This document shows, piece by piece, positions 41,356 to 49,478 of a stretch of DNA of 64,000 nt. The notes below the pieces were generated by a model that made no database searches, was not told the origin of the DNA, and worked only from the letters and a program-made list of their open reading frames with translations. Source of the stretch: Methanomassiliicoccaceae archaeon (GTDB taxonomy: Archaea; Thermoplasmatota; Thermoplasmata; Methanomassiliicoccales; Methanomethylophilaceae); assembly GCA_034928305.1 (NCBI GenBank), contig JAYFOZ010000003.1, forward strand, positions 1 through 64,000, in the 5' to 3' direction. Both the position numbers and the translations under genes were made by a program. The stretch's first letter is position 1, and each line of letters opens with the position of its first letter.

Positions 41356-41817
41356 ATGTTCAAGAAGAAAAGGGGTAGTGCAAAATCGGTGAAGAATGCC
41401 GTATGCAGAGCGCTTGACAGCTTCGATTACAAATACGAGATTGCAGAGGACGAACCCGTAGTATATTTGGCCGCCAACGGCGAAGACCTCCCCATCGGAA
41501 TGGTCCTAGCCGCGGACGACGAGCATAAAACACTGAACATCTACTGCCGCCTCATGTTCGAGGTTCCTCTCAGCAAAAGAAGCGAGCTCACGGTGGAACT
41601 GAACAAGATCAACAACACCATAAACAACGGCAGCTTCATCATGGATTCGGAAGAAGGTTACATTTCATTCAAGGTCATACAGAGCTATATCGACGGAGTG
41701 CCCTCCCAAAATCTCATAAAACACCTGATAAAGATGTCTTTCCAGACTGCCGACCTTCACGACGGGGAACTGAAAGAGCTCATCCCCAAGTGCGGCTGGG
41801 AAATGATGTACCGCTGA
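41356..41817 (+). CDS. YbjN-like domain protein
   Basis: 153 residues from ATG 41356, or GTG 41347. The pattern DEHKTLNIYCRLMFEVPLSKRSELTVELNKINNTINNG is typical of the YbjN/tertiary chaperone-like sensory fold, with two alternating beta-alpha units. No membrane segment or catalytic residue. The function is unknown; bacterial YbjN proteins are described as regulators or chaperone-like. The stop abuts the convergent nadA stop with no spacer. Confidence 0.75.
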   Translation: MFKKKRGSAKSVKNAVCRALDSFDYKYEIAEDEPVVYLAANGEDLPIGMVLAADDEHKTLNIYCRLMFEVPLSKRSELTVELNKINNTINNGSFIMDSEEGYISFKVIQSYIDGVPSQNLIKHLIKMSFQTADLHDGELKELIPKCGWEMMYR

Positions 41818-42720
41818 TCAGTCCAGGGAAAGCATCCTTTCCACAGGTATGCGTGCCTTCCTGGATATGTCCGGGTCCAGGACTACTTCTCCGTTGCCAT
41901 CGACCAAAGACCTGTATATAAGGCGAAGATTCGTCATCTTAATTGTCTGGCACAGTGCGTTCGGAGGAAAATAGAACTTTGCATCGGGGCGCACTTTACT
42001 GAGTCTGTGTAGCATCCCTACTTCAGTGGCGATGATAAATTCGTTGTTGTTGGATACATGGACGAAGTCGATCATCTTCTCGGTGGAACCGATGAAATCC
42101 GACATTGCTAGAACGTCGAAAGTACATTCCGGATGACTGACGACATCGGCCCCGGGATGTAACGTCCTCAGGTCCTCGATCTGCCATGTGGTTATACCGT
42201 GGTGTGCCGAGCAGTATCCATGGAACGGGATTATGTTCTTTTCAGGCAGCTTGTTTGCCGTATAGGCTGCCAGGTTCATGTCCGGAATGAAAATTATGTC
42301 CTCTTCTTCGAGAGAAGCTGTGGCCTTGATCGAATTGGAGGATGTGCAGCATATGTCCGATTCGGCCTTCACGTCTGCAGTAGTGTTCACGTAAGCTACG
42401 ACTGCCGCATCGGGGTACATTTTCCGCATTTCCCTGACCTGGGCCGCGGTGCACATAGATGCCATGGAACAACCTGCCCTGGGCTCCGGCAGGAGAACTT
42501 TTTTGTCGGGATTCAATATCTTGGCGGTCTCGCCCATGAAACTGACTCCGCAGAATATTATTATCTCAGCTTCCGTTTCCGCAGCTTTGCGTGACAGCCC
42601 AAGGGAATCGCCCACATAGTCGGCCACGTCTTGGACCTCTGGCAAGGTGTAATTATGCGCGAGTATCACTGCATTCTTCTCTTTTTTGAGCTGCTGAATG
42701 GATTCGAGTGAGATTTCCAT
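41818..42720 (-). CDS. nadA: Quinolinate synthase
   Basis: 300 residues. Condenses iminoaspartate with DHAP to quinolinate for NAD synthesis, using a [4Fe-4S] cluster. The three cluster cysteines appear at the expected places: GCSMASMC (81-type), SHPECTFDV region and PPNALCQTIKMTNL. Also visible are LAHNYTLPEVQDVADYVGDS at the N-terminus and HHGITTW. The minus-strand TATA GGTTTATTTATAG (42738-42750) lies 24 nt upstream, so the mRNA is probably leaderless. nadB and nadC are not in the window. Confidence 0.95.
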   Translation of the reverse strand: MEISLESIQQLKKEKNAVILAHNYTLPEVQDVADYVGDSLGLSRKAAETEAEIIIFCGVSFMGETAKILNPDKKVLLPEPRAGCSMASMCTAAQVREMRKMYPDAAVVAYVNTTADVKAESDICCTSSNSIKATASLEEEDIIFIPDMNLAAYTANKLPEKNIIPFHGYCSAHHGITTWQIEDLRTLHPGADVVSHPECTFDVLAMSDFIGSTEKMIDFVHVSNNNEFIIATEVGMLHRLSKVRPDAKFYFPPNALCQTIKMTNLRLIYRSLVDGNGEVVLDPDISRKARIPVERMLSLD

Positions 42721-42737
42721 CGCGCCGTTATATGATT

Positions 42738-42780
42738 CTATAAATAAACCCTTACTTCGAACGTGGGCTATAAAAATATA
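42738..42780. promoter_or_regulatory. Divergent TATA boxes for nadA and mptD
   Basis: GGTTTATTTATAG (minus, 42738-42750) is 24 nt from the nadA ATG. CTATAAAAATATA (plus, 42768-42780) is about 29 nt from the mptD ATG at 42803. Both transcripts should have no or minimal leaders. Confidence 0.55.
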
Positions 42781-42802
42781 ATTGAAACGTACTTACCCAA
42801 AG

Positions 42803-43195
42803 ATGATGGACAGGGAGTCTTTGGCTGCCAGCAGATTCGATTGTTCCGTTCGCGAACGGGCACTCTTCGAGGCCGGTATAAAGATGGGCACGATATACCA
42901 TCAATTCGTAGGTACCCCCGTGGATAAGAATGGCGTCGAGACCTTGGAAGCCGCGATGGTAAAGAGCATATGCTCGCAACCTTATGTAGAGAGTGCCAGC
43001 ATACATATCGATCGCAGCGTATTCGACAGGTCCCTCGACAGATACTCGTATTTCTCGCTTACCGGCGAAAAAATAGATGCGGTTGTCCGCATAAAGATCC
43101 ATGGCGTATCGGTCACAGCGGAGATGCGCTATGACCCAGAGATCGGATATCCCCTGATGTTCGTATCAAATATCGAGGAGCAGCCGCAACCGTGA
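42803..43195 (+). CDS. mptD: Archaeal dihydroneopterin aldolase
   Basis: 130 residues of the archaea-specific DHNA family (formerly DUF372), which makes 6-hydroxymethyl-dihydropterin for methanopterin. The diagnostic strings are FEAGIKMGTIYHQFVGTPVDKNGVETLE and the later QPYVESASIHI plus YFSLTGEKIDAVV. The frame opens at a TTG (42782), but that lies just after the TATA box, so the ATG at 42803 or 42806 is chosen. Confidence 0.85.
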   Translation: MMDRESLAASRFDCSVRERALFEAGIKMGTIYHQFVGTPVDKNGVETLEAAMVKSICSQPYVESASIHIDRSVFDRSLDRYSYFSLTGEKIDAVVRIKIHGVSVTAEMRYDPEIGYPLMFVSNIEEQPQP

Positions 43196-43246
43196 ACATA
43201 CTATATATTAGGAACGCTATACAGGTGTACTCTGGGTAACGACATT

Positions 43247-43792
43247 ATGGCTCATGATATTAAGATCGGCATCACAGGCCTCCCTGGATCGGGGAAGACA
43301 TATGTGCTGCTAAAGGTCATCGAGATGCTGGGCGACAGCGACCTCCACATAGGAGGTATGATCAACGAACCAATAGATGACGGCAGACGTAAGACTGGAT
43401 GTTCCGTACGAAACCTTGTAACCGGGGAAACAGAGGTCTTCGCCAGCACCGAAATAGAGAGCCGCATTATGGTAGGTAAGCTGGGAGTAGATATCGAGGC
43501 GCTTGAGAAAGTGGGCGTGAATGCGATAAGACGTGCGTGCGAAGACTGCGACATTATCGTAATCGACGAGGTGGGAAAACTCGAGGTCGAGTGTCCAGCC
43601 TTCATCGAAGCTGTTAAAGAGGCGCTCGATGCCGGCAAACCCATGATAATCACTCTTCACAAAAAATCTAGAAATCCTCTTCTGCAGGACATAAGAAGAC
43701 GTGACGATGTCCGCATTCTTGAAGTGACTCCGACGAACCGCAATCTTCTGCCTTATAAGATAATGCACCTTATGAGCGGTGAAGATAACTGA
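43247..43792 (+). CDS. THEP1-type nucleoside-triphosphatase
   Basis: 181 residues. P-loop ITGLPGSGKTYVLLKVIEML at 9-28 and Walker B DCDIIVIDEVGKLEVECPAF near 103-122, both in the THEP1 form (DEVG.ME/LE). Archaeal THEP1 enzymes hydrolyse NTPs broadly; the cellular role is unknown. A TATA-like ACTATATATTAGG lies about 40 nt upstream. Its stop TGA shares its last base with the trm1 ATG, so the two are coupled. A link to RNA modification is possible. Confidence 0.9.
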   Translation: MAHDIKIGITGLPGSGKTYVLLKVIEMLGDSDLHIGGMINEPIDDGRRKTGCSVRNLVTGETEVFASTEIESRIMVGKLGVDIEALEKVGVNAIRRACEDCDIIVIDEVGKLEVECPAFIEAVKEALDAGKPMIITLHKKSRNPLLQDIRRRDDVRILEVTPTNRNLLPYKIMHLMSGEDN

Positions 43793-44898
43793 TGTCGCAA
43801 ACCGTCATCGTCAAAGAGGGGGGCACCCTTTTGTCCGTTCCCTCGGAACATTCTTCCGGCGGACCCGGAAAAAAGAATTCGGAGATATTCTTCAATGAGC
43901 AGATGGCCTTCAACAGGGACGTCAGCGTCATGTTGCTCCGTTCACTGGGTCCGGGAATTACTGCGGCCGATGCCATGACTGCGACCGGCGCACGTGCAGC
44001 AAGGATTGCCAACGAGGTCCCCGGATCGGTCGTCACCGCTAACGACATCAATCCCGGTTCGATGGAATATATCAGGAAGAACATCGAAATTAACGGTCTG
44101 ACAAACTGCACCCCTTCCAACAAGGATCTTCACATTTTGTTCTCCGAACATGCCTTCGGTTATGTCGACCTCGATCCTTTCGGTTCACCGGCGCCGTTCA
44201 TCCAATCGGCGATCAGAGGATGCAGCAGGAAGGGGATCATGGCCATTACCGCAACGGATACAGCTCCGTTGGCAGGGGCGCATTCTGCCAAATGCCGGAG
44301 AAGATATCAGTCTGAACCGGTAAGGGGATATATGTGCCACGAGGGCGGCCTGCGTATTCTGATGTGCACCATTGCCAGAGAACTGGCGAAATTCGACCGC
44401 GGAATGGTACCTATGCTGTCGTTTTCGGCCGACCACTACTATAGGACATATGTGCGGATTGTCGAGGGAGCTGTTGCAGCCGACAATACTCTGGCACAAT
44501 TGGGCTATATGCAATATGACACAAAAACCATGGAACGCTCGATATCTGCTAAATCAGATGACCTGCACCGTCTCGGACCGTTCTGGACGGGAAAGCTCCA
44601 CGACCCTGAGGTACTGAGAAATATGTCCCCGGAGGGAATGGCGGACGAACGCAGATGCCAGAAGATGCTCGACCTTTGGCGGGGAGAGATAGATTCGGAG
44701 GTCTTCGTCTACGACCTGAGCGAGCTGTCTTCTCATATCAAGATGTCGCCTCCGAAGATCGATGCGATGGTGGATGCATTGTGCCAGCATGGAAAAGCAT
44801 CAAGGACCCATATGTCTCCGACCTCGTTCAAGACCGACCTTCCTCTTAGCGAAATTATCGATACCTACCGCCGCTCCAGCCCCGATGCCGACCGATAA
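43792..44898 (+). CDS. trm1: tRNA (guanine26-N2)-dimethyltransferase
   Basis: 368 residues. SAM-dependent enzyme that dimethylates G26 of tRNAs. Motif I is AADAMTATGARAARIANEV, the acidic loop ANDINPGSMEYIRKN, and the catalytic-site motif YVDLDPFGSPAPFIQSAI (DPFG). The C-terminal domain contains ADHYYRTYVRIVEGA. The start overlaps the stop of the THEP1 gene by one base. Confidence 0.95.
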   Translation: MSQTVIVKEGGTLLSVPSEHSSGGPGKKNSEIFFNEQMAFNRDVSVMLLRSLGPGITAADAMTATGARAARIANEVPGSVVTANDINPGSMEYIRKNIEINGLTNCTPSNKDLHILFSEHAFGYVDLDPFGSPAPFIQSAIRGCSRKGIMAITATDTAPLAGAHSAKCRRRYQSEPVRGYMCHEGGLRILMCTIARELAKFDRGMVPMLSFSADHYYRTYVRIVEGAVAADNTLAQLGYMQYDTKTMERSISAKSDDLHRLGPFWTGKLHDPEVLRNMSPEGMADERRCQKMLDLWRGEIDSEVFVYDLSELSSHIKMSPPKIDAMVDALCQHGKASRTHMSPTSFKTDLPLSEIIDTYRRSSPDADR

Positions 44899-44939
44899 GA
44901 CATTTTATAGGGGAACGCTCTTGAGGTTTTGGTGAGCAG

Positions 44940-46244
44940 TTGCCGGGTCTAGTTATCATAGGCGCACAATGGGGAGACGAGGGAAAAGGAAAAATTACCG
45001 ACTATCTGGCCGATGATGCCGAGATGGTCGTGAGATTCCAGGGCGGCAACAACGCCGGTCATACCATCATTATCGATGGGAAGACCTTCAAGCTCCAGGC
45101 CCTCCCTTCCGGAGTGCTGAGGCCTGACAAGACCGCCGTTATAGGCAACGGCGTGGTCATCAATATGGAAGAGATGGAAGACGAAATAAAACGTATCGTC
45201 GGCGCGGGCGGCTCCATAGCTAACTTGAAAATCTCAGACCGTGCGCACCTCATTATGAACTATCACAAGAAGCTCGACGGTGCCGAGGAAAAATACCGCG
45301 GCGATAAACCCGTCGGGACAACGAAAAAAGGAATCGGCCCGGCATATCAGGACAAGATCTCCCGAATTGGCTTCAGGGTCGGAGACCTTTATGAAGAGGA
45401 TCTTCTCAAGGAAAAGATTTCTTTCATGATTCCGTACAAAAAAGACCTCCTCAATATGATGGACGTTGAAAATTGCGAATGTTCCAACGAATCCCTTTAT
45501 AAAAAAATGATGAAGTGGCGCGACATGGTGGACGGCCTTGTGTGCGACACCTCTGTTTTGATCAACGACACGCTTGACAAGGGCAAAAAAGTAGTTTTCG
45601 AAGGCGCCCAGGGCGCCATGTTGGATATCGATCACGGCACATACCCTTACGTGACGTCATCTTCCACATGCGCAGGCGGAGCGTGCACCGGTGCGGGCGT
45701 CGCCCCCAAAAAGATAGATAGCGTCGTAGGATGCCTGAAAGCTTACACCACGCGTGTCGGCGAGGGACCTATGGTCACCGAGATGCAGGGAGAAGAGGAA
45801 GAAAACCTCCAGAGGCTCGGCGGAGAGTTCGGCGTGGTCACAGGCCGCGGACGCAGGTGTGGCTGGCTCGACCTCGTGCAGGCGGAATATTCTGCGAGGC
45901 TCAGCGGTTTTACCTCCATTGCGATCACAAAGATCGACGTTCTTTGCGGTTACAAAGAGGTCAAAGTCTGCACTGCATACGAAATAGATGGAAAAATCGT
46001 CAAACACTTCCCCGCATCCCTTTCGAAACTATGCATCGCGAAGCCCGTTTACAAAACGATGAGGGGCTGGGAAGGATGGAGCGACACCGCAGAGGTCGTC
46101 AGAAACGGCTACGAAGCACTCCCTGAAGAGATGAAATCGTACGTCTCGCTCATCGAGAACGAACTGAAGGTCCCCGTAGATATTGTAAGTGTAGGGCCGG
46201 GACGCGAGGAGACTATCATCCGTCGCAGTCCCTGGCACAGTTGA
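44940..46244 (+). CDS. purA: Adenylosuccinate synthetase
   Basis: 434 residues. Ligates IMP and aspartate with GTP in AMP synthesis. N-terminal GAQWGDEGKGKITDYLADDA with the catalytic Asp, NNAGHTI with the catalytic His, and GVGEGPM/GRRCGWLDL in the C-terminal half. The start is TTG at 44940, supported by GGTGA 5 nt upstream and the alignment of QWGDEGKGK close to the N-terminus. A TATA-like TTTTATAG lies near 44902-44909. Confidence 0.95.
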   Translation: MPGLVIIGAQWGDEGKGKITDYLADDAEMVVRFQGGNNAGHTIIIDGKTFKLQALPSGVLRPDKTAVIGNGVVINMEEMEDEIKRIVGAGGSIANLKISDRAHLIMNYHKKLDGAEEKYRGDKPVGTTKKGIGPAYQDKISRIGFRVGDLYEEDLLKEKISFMIPYKKDLLNMMDVENCECSNESLYKKMMKWRDMVDGLVCDTSVLINDTLDKGKKVVFEGAQGAMLDIDHGTYPYVTSSSTCAGGACTGAGVAPKKIDSVVGCLKAYTTRVGEGPMVTEMQGEEEENLQRLGGEFGVVTGRGRRCGWLDLVQAEYSARLSGFTSIAITKIDVLCGYKEVKVCTAYEIDGKIVKHFPASLSKLCIAKPVYKTMRGWEGWSDTAEVVRNGYEALPEEMKSYVSLIENELKVPVDIVSVGPGREETIIRRSPWHS

Positions 46245-46261
46245 AGTTTAGAACTGATCAT

Positions 46262-46381
46262 TCAATTGGGATAATAGAAGAACGCGAACACTGTAACGGC
46301 CAGTACCGCGAGGAACATTGCTGCTCCTATGATCTTGTTATTACGTTTCCTGTTCTTTTCCCCGACATCTTCGACTGCCAT
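46262..46381 (-). CDS. 39-residue single-span membrane peptide
   Basis: ATG at 46381, stop TGA at 46262-46264. The sequence has a charged N-terminus (MAVEDVGEKNRKRNNKIIG) followed by one membrane helix (AAMFLAVLAVTVFAFFYY). The positive-inside rule puts the N-terminus in the cytoplasm. GGTGA sits 5 nt before the ATG, and a TATA-like CTTAAAATAAGC lies about 50 nt upstream. It sits between purA (convergent) and ubiD. Size, SD and charge pattern support a real small protein of unknown role. Confidence 0.6.
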   Translation of the reverse strand: MAVEDVGEKNRKRNNKIIGAAMFLAVLAVTVFAFFYYPN

Positions 46382-46443
46382 TGATTCACCTTTCCCATTG
46401 GGATATACGCTTCGGTATGCTTCCGCTTATTTTAAGACCTTCG

Positions 46444-47712
46444 TCATTTTTTACGGACGGTAGCTTTCCTGAACATTTTCAAATCGGCGTCCAGCGGAAG
46501 CGTGGCATCGTAACCTACCTTCCATGTTGTACCGCTGGTGCTCGGGTCCAGGGAGGATCCTGCGGCGCCCGGTATCCTGATGATCTTGTCCGCCTGCATC
46601 CTTGTTGCAACAGCCCATTCGACCTCGCGGTCGTTTGAGATATCAATGTCGTCGTCCACTACGATAACCTGCTTCATCGAAGGATGGCCTGTAAAGGCCG
46701 CCATTATTGCATTGACCCCGTCTCCTTCCTTGTTCTTGGCGATGGATACAACTCCGTTGAACCAACAGCAACCTCCTTCGGTCAGGCGTACGGCCTTCAC
46801 TCTGGGCACGGCCTGCCTGACCGTCCTGAGTATCATCGGCTCTCTGGGGAGCCCCATAAGCAGAAAGTGCTCCCATCCTCCAGGCAACAGCAAATGGAAT
46901 ATCGGATCCTTGCATGTCCAGACCTTGTCGATTTTTATAATCGGCTGTTGCCTTATCACATCATATGTGCCAGTAATATCTACGAATGGGCCTTCGGCGG
47001 TCTCGTCCAATGTTATGCGCCCCTCCAGCACATAGTCTGTGTCGGCAGGTACGAAAATGCCGTTGTCGCATTTACCGACCTCCAGAGGCGATTTGTCCGC
47101 ATTGATGCGAAGAGCCGAGGCGACCTCCAGCTCATCCGCCCCGTAGTCCATTGAAGTCGCAGCTGCAAGAAGGACCTCTGCAGGGACACCGATGCATATC
47201 GATATCTTCAGCTCCTTTCCTTCTTTTTTTGCGGCATTGTACATGGTGAACAGATGCCTGGGCACCAACCGGACCGCGATGGTATTGTGGTCCATTATCA
47301 TCATCCTGTGAAAAGAGATGTTCTTCATACCTTTCCACTCGGCGACTATGACTCCGGCAGAGATGTACCTTCCACCGTCCTCCGGGAAGTATTTCGGAAT
47401 TGGAATATCGGTCAGGTCCACCTTCTGCATGGTAGCCTTGAAGGCCGGCTCCTTCGTCTCGACGTAAGGCTTGGGAGAGCTTACCGCGGATGCCATGGCG
47501 CTGACTATGTCAGAGGGTCCGATCCCCAGCGCATCGGCGATTTTCTCCCTTGTTGAGAAACGGTTGCCGATAGCCTTTCCACCGTTCAGATCCGTGAAAT
47601 AGAACGTTTTGGACTGGTCCTTTGCAAGGGCCTCCGTCACCTCTCCGGAATCGGGGTCGACCTTCCTCTCTATCTTCTCGATCCCGCCGGTAAGTGATTC
47701 TTTGACTGTCAT
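46444..47712 (-). CDS. UbiD-family decarboxylase, probably trans-anhydromevalonate 5-phosphate decarboxylase
   Basis: 422 residues. Belongs to the prenylated-FMN decarboxylases: IPIPKYFPEDGGRYISAGVIV, SFHRMMIMDHNTIAVRLVPRHLF, CIGVPAEVLLAAATSM and DYVLEGRITLDETAEGPFVDITGTY with conserved Glu residues. In most archaea the single UbiD homologue acts in the modified mevalonate pathway that makes isoprenoids for lipids. That assignment is inferred from lineage; no UbiX or mevalonate gene is adjacent. A TATA-like TTTTAATAAATACC about 27 nt before the ATG suggests a leaderless transcript. Confidence 0.88.
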   Translation of the reverse strand: MTVKESLTGGIEKIERKVDPDSGEVTEALAKDQSKTFYFTDLNGGKAIGNRFSTREKIADALGIGPSDIVSAMASAVSSPKPYVETKEPAFKATMQKVDLTDIPIPKYFPEDGGRYISAGVIVAEWKGMKNISFHRMMIMDHNTIAVRLVPRHLFTMYNAAKKEGKELKISICIGVPAEVLLAAATSMDYGADELEVASALRINADKSPLEVGKCDNGIFVPADTDYVLEGRITLDETAEGPFVDITGTYDVIRQQPIIKIDKVWTCKDPIFHLLLPGGWEHFLLMGLPREPMILRTVRQAVPRVKAVRLTEGGCCWFNGVVSIAKNKEGDGVNAIMAAFTGHPSMKQVIVVDDDIDISNDREVEWAVATRMQADKIIRIPGAAGSSLDPSTSGTTWKVGYDATLPLDADLKMFRKATVRKK

Positions 47713-47795
47713 AATTCCAGATTAACACTAAGGTATTTATTAAAAGTGAGCGCCGAGCGGTCAACGATTTATAGAAGCATCAGAATTCAGGGCCG

Positions 47796-49478
47796 ATGAC
47801 ATCGGACAGCCTGGAAGAGAGCATAAGAAAGTTCGCACTTCAGAATGCGGTATTTTTTAAAGGAAAGGCGAACCCGAAGGCCGTTTTCGGCAAGATACTC
47901 GGCGGGTTCCCGGAATACAGGTCCAAGTCTGCAGAGATTGGGGCGCTGGTCGATTCGATAGTGTCCGAAGTTAACGCAATGGGTCTTGAGTCCCAGACGT
48001 CCGAACTTGAAAAGATTGATTCATCCATGCTTGTGAAGGAAAAGAAAGAGCGCATTTACGAACTGCCTGCCCTCGACAACGTGGAAGATAAGATCGTGAT
48101 GCGCATCGCCCCCGGCCCTTCAGGCCCTTTGCATATAGGCCACACAAGGGTATCGGTCCTTAACGATGAATATGTAAAGAGATACGGCGGAAAGCTCATT
48201 CTCAGGATGGAGGACACCAACCCCGAGAAGATAGATTCAGAAGCTTACAGGATGATACCCGAGGACCTCGATTGGCTTGGCGTCAAGATCGATGAGACAT
48301 ATATCCAGTCCGAGCGGTTCGAGATTTATTACAATCATGTCAAAAAGCTCATAGAAATGAGAATGGCATACATCTGCACATGCAACGGTGACGACTGGCG
48401 CGGAATGAAGGAAAAAGGAGAGGCTTGCCCTTGCAGAGAACTTCCGGTCGAAGTACAGCTTGAAAGATATGACAGAATGTTGTCCGGAGAATATGGGGCA
48501 GGGGAGGCCGTTGCCGTGGTCAAGACTGATCTGAACCACCCCAACCCCGCCGTCAGAGATTTCGTTGCCCTGCGCGTTGTCTATCATCCGCATCCCATTA
48601 CGGGCGACAGGTACTGCGCTTACCCGATGATGAACCTCTCGGTCGCCATAGACGACCACCTGATGGGCATGACCCATGTCATACGTGGGAAGGACCATCT
48701 GAACAACACCAACAGACAGGAGTATATCTTCGATTATTTCGGGTGGAAAAAACCGACATATTATCACTATGGACTTGTGAATATCCCGGACAGTGTTCTG
48801 AAAACTTCCATAATCAAACAATGCATCCATGACGGCGAATACTCGGGCTGGGACGACGTCAGGACCGGAACAGTGCGGGCACTGGAGAGAAGAGGCATAA
48901 AGCCTGATGCGCTCAGGCGCTATTGGGTAGAGGCAGGGATGAAATCTGTTGACATACAGTTTTCGTGGGACAACCTTTATGGTATGAACAGAGACATCAT
49001 AGATGACATATCTAACAGATATTTCTTCGTCCAGGATCCTGTCAGGTACGATATTTCAGGCAGGGACAGCATATGCGGATATGCCCCGTTGCATCCTGAC
49101 CACCCGGAGCGCGGCATCCGCAATTATTCGATCGACGGGAGCAATACCGTCTTCATTTCCGCATGCGACTCCAAGATTTTCGCCGATGCCGGCGAAATAA
49201 GGCTAAAGGACCTCTGTAACATCAAATACGGAACACCGGCGATTTACGACGGCAACGACGTCTCGATACTGAAGACAGGGATACGGGCGGTCCAATGGGT
49301 CTGTCGCGAAAGCATCCCCGCGACAATCCTTATGCCTGACGGAACAGTCATCGAGGGACTCGTCGAAAATACCATACTGAATGAAAAGAGCGATATCGTT
49401 CAGTTCGAGAGAATAGGTTTCGTAAAGCTGGAAAATGTCTCCCCCAAGAGGATCGAAGCCGTATACACCCACCGCTGA
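47796..49478 (+). CDS. gltX: Glutamyl-tRNA synthetase (archaeal/eukaryal type)
   Basis: 560 residues. Class Ib signature RIAPGPSGPLHIGHTRVSVL near 105-124 (HIGH) and the KMSKS-like VLKTSIIKQ near 330. The C-terminal anticodon domain is all-beta as in GlnRS/archaeal GluRS, unlike bacterial GluRS. A TATA box at 47768-47773 lies about 26 nt before the ATG (leaderless). In archaea this enzyme usually charges both tRNA-Glu and tRNA-Gln, followed by GatDE, which is not in the window. Confidence 0.95.
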   Translation: MTSDSLEESIRKFALQNAVFFKGKANPKAVFGKILGGFPEYRSKSAEIGALVDSIVSEVNAMGLESQTSELEKIDSSMLVKEKKERIYELPALDNVEDKIVMRIAPGPSGPLHIGHTRVSVLNDEYVKRYGGKLILRMEDTNPEKIDSEAYRMIPEDLDWLGVKIDETYIQSERFEIYYNHVKKLIEMRMAYICTCNGDDWRGMKEKGEACPCRELPVEVQLERYDRMLSGEYGAGEAVAVVKTDLNHPNPAVRDFVALRVVYHPHPITGDRYCAYPMMNLSVAIDDHLMGMTHVIRGKDHLNNTNRQEYIFDYFGWKKPTYYHYGLVNIPDSVLKTSIIKQCIHDGEYSGWDDVRTGTVRALERRGIKPDALRRYWVEAGMKSVDIQFSWDNLYGMNRDIIDDISNRYFFVQDPVRYDISGRDSICGYAPLHPDHPERGIRNYSIDGSNTVFISACDSKIFADAGEIRLKDLCNIKYGTPAIYDGNDVSILKTGIRAVQWVCRESIPATILMPDGTVIEGLVENTILNEKSDIVQFERIGFVKLENVSPKRIEAVYTHR

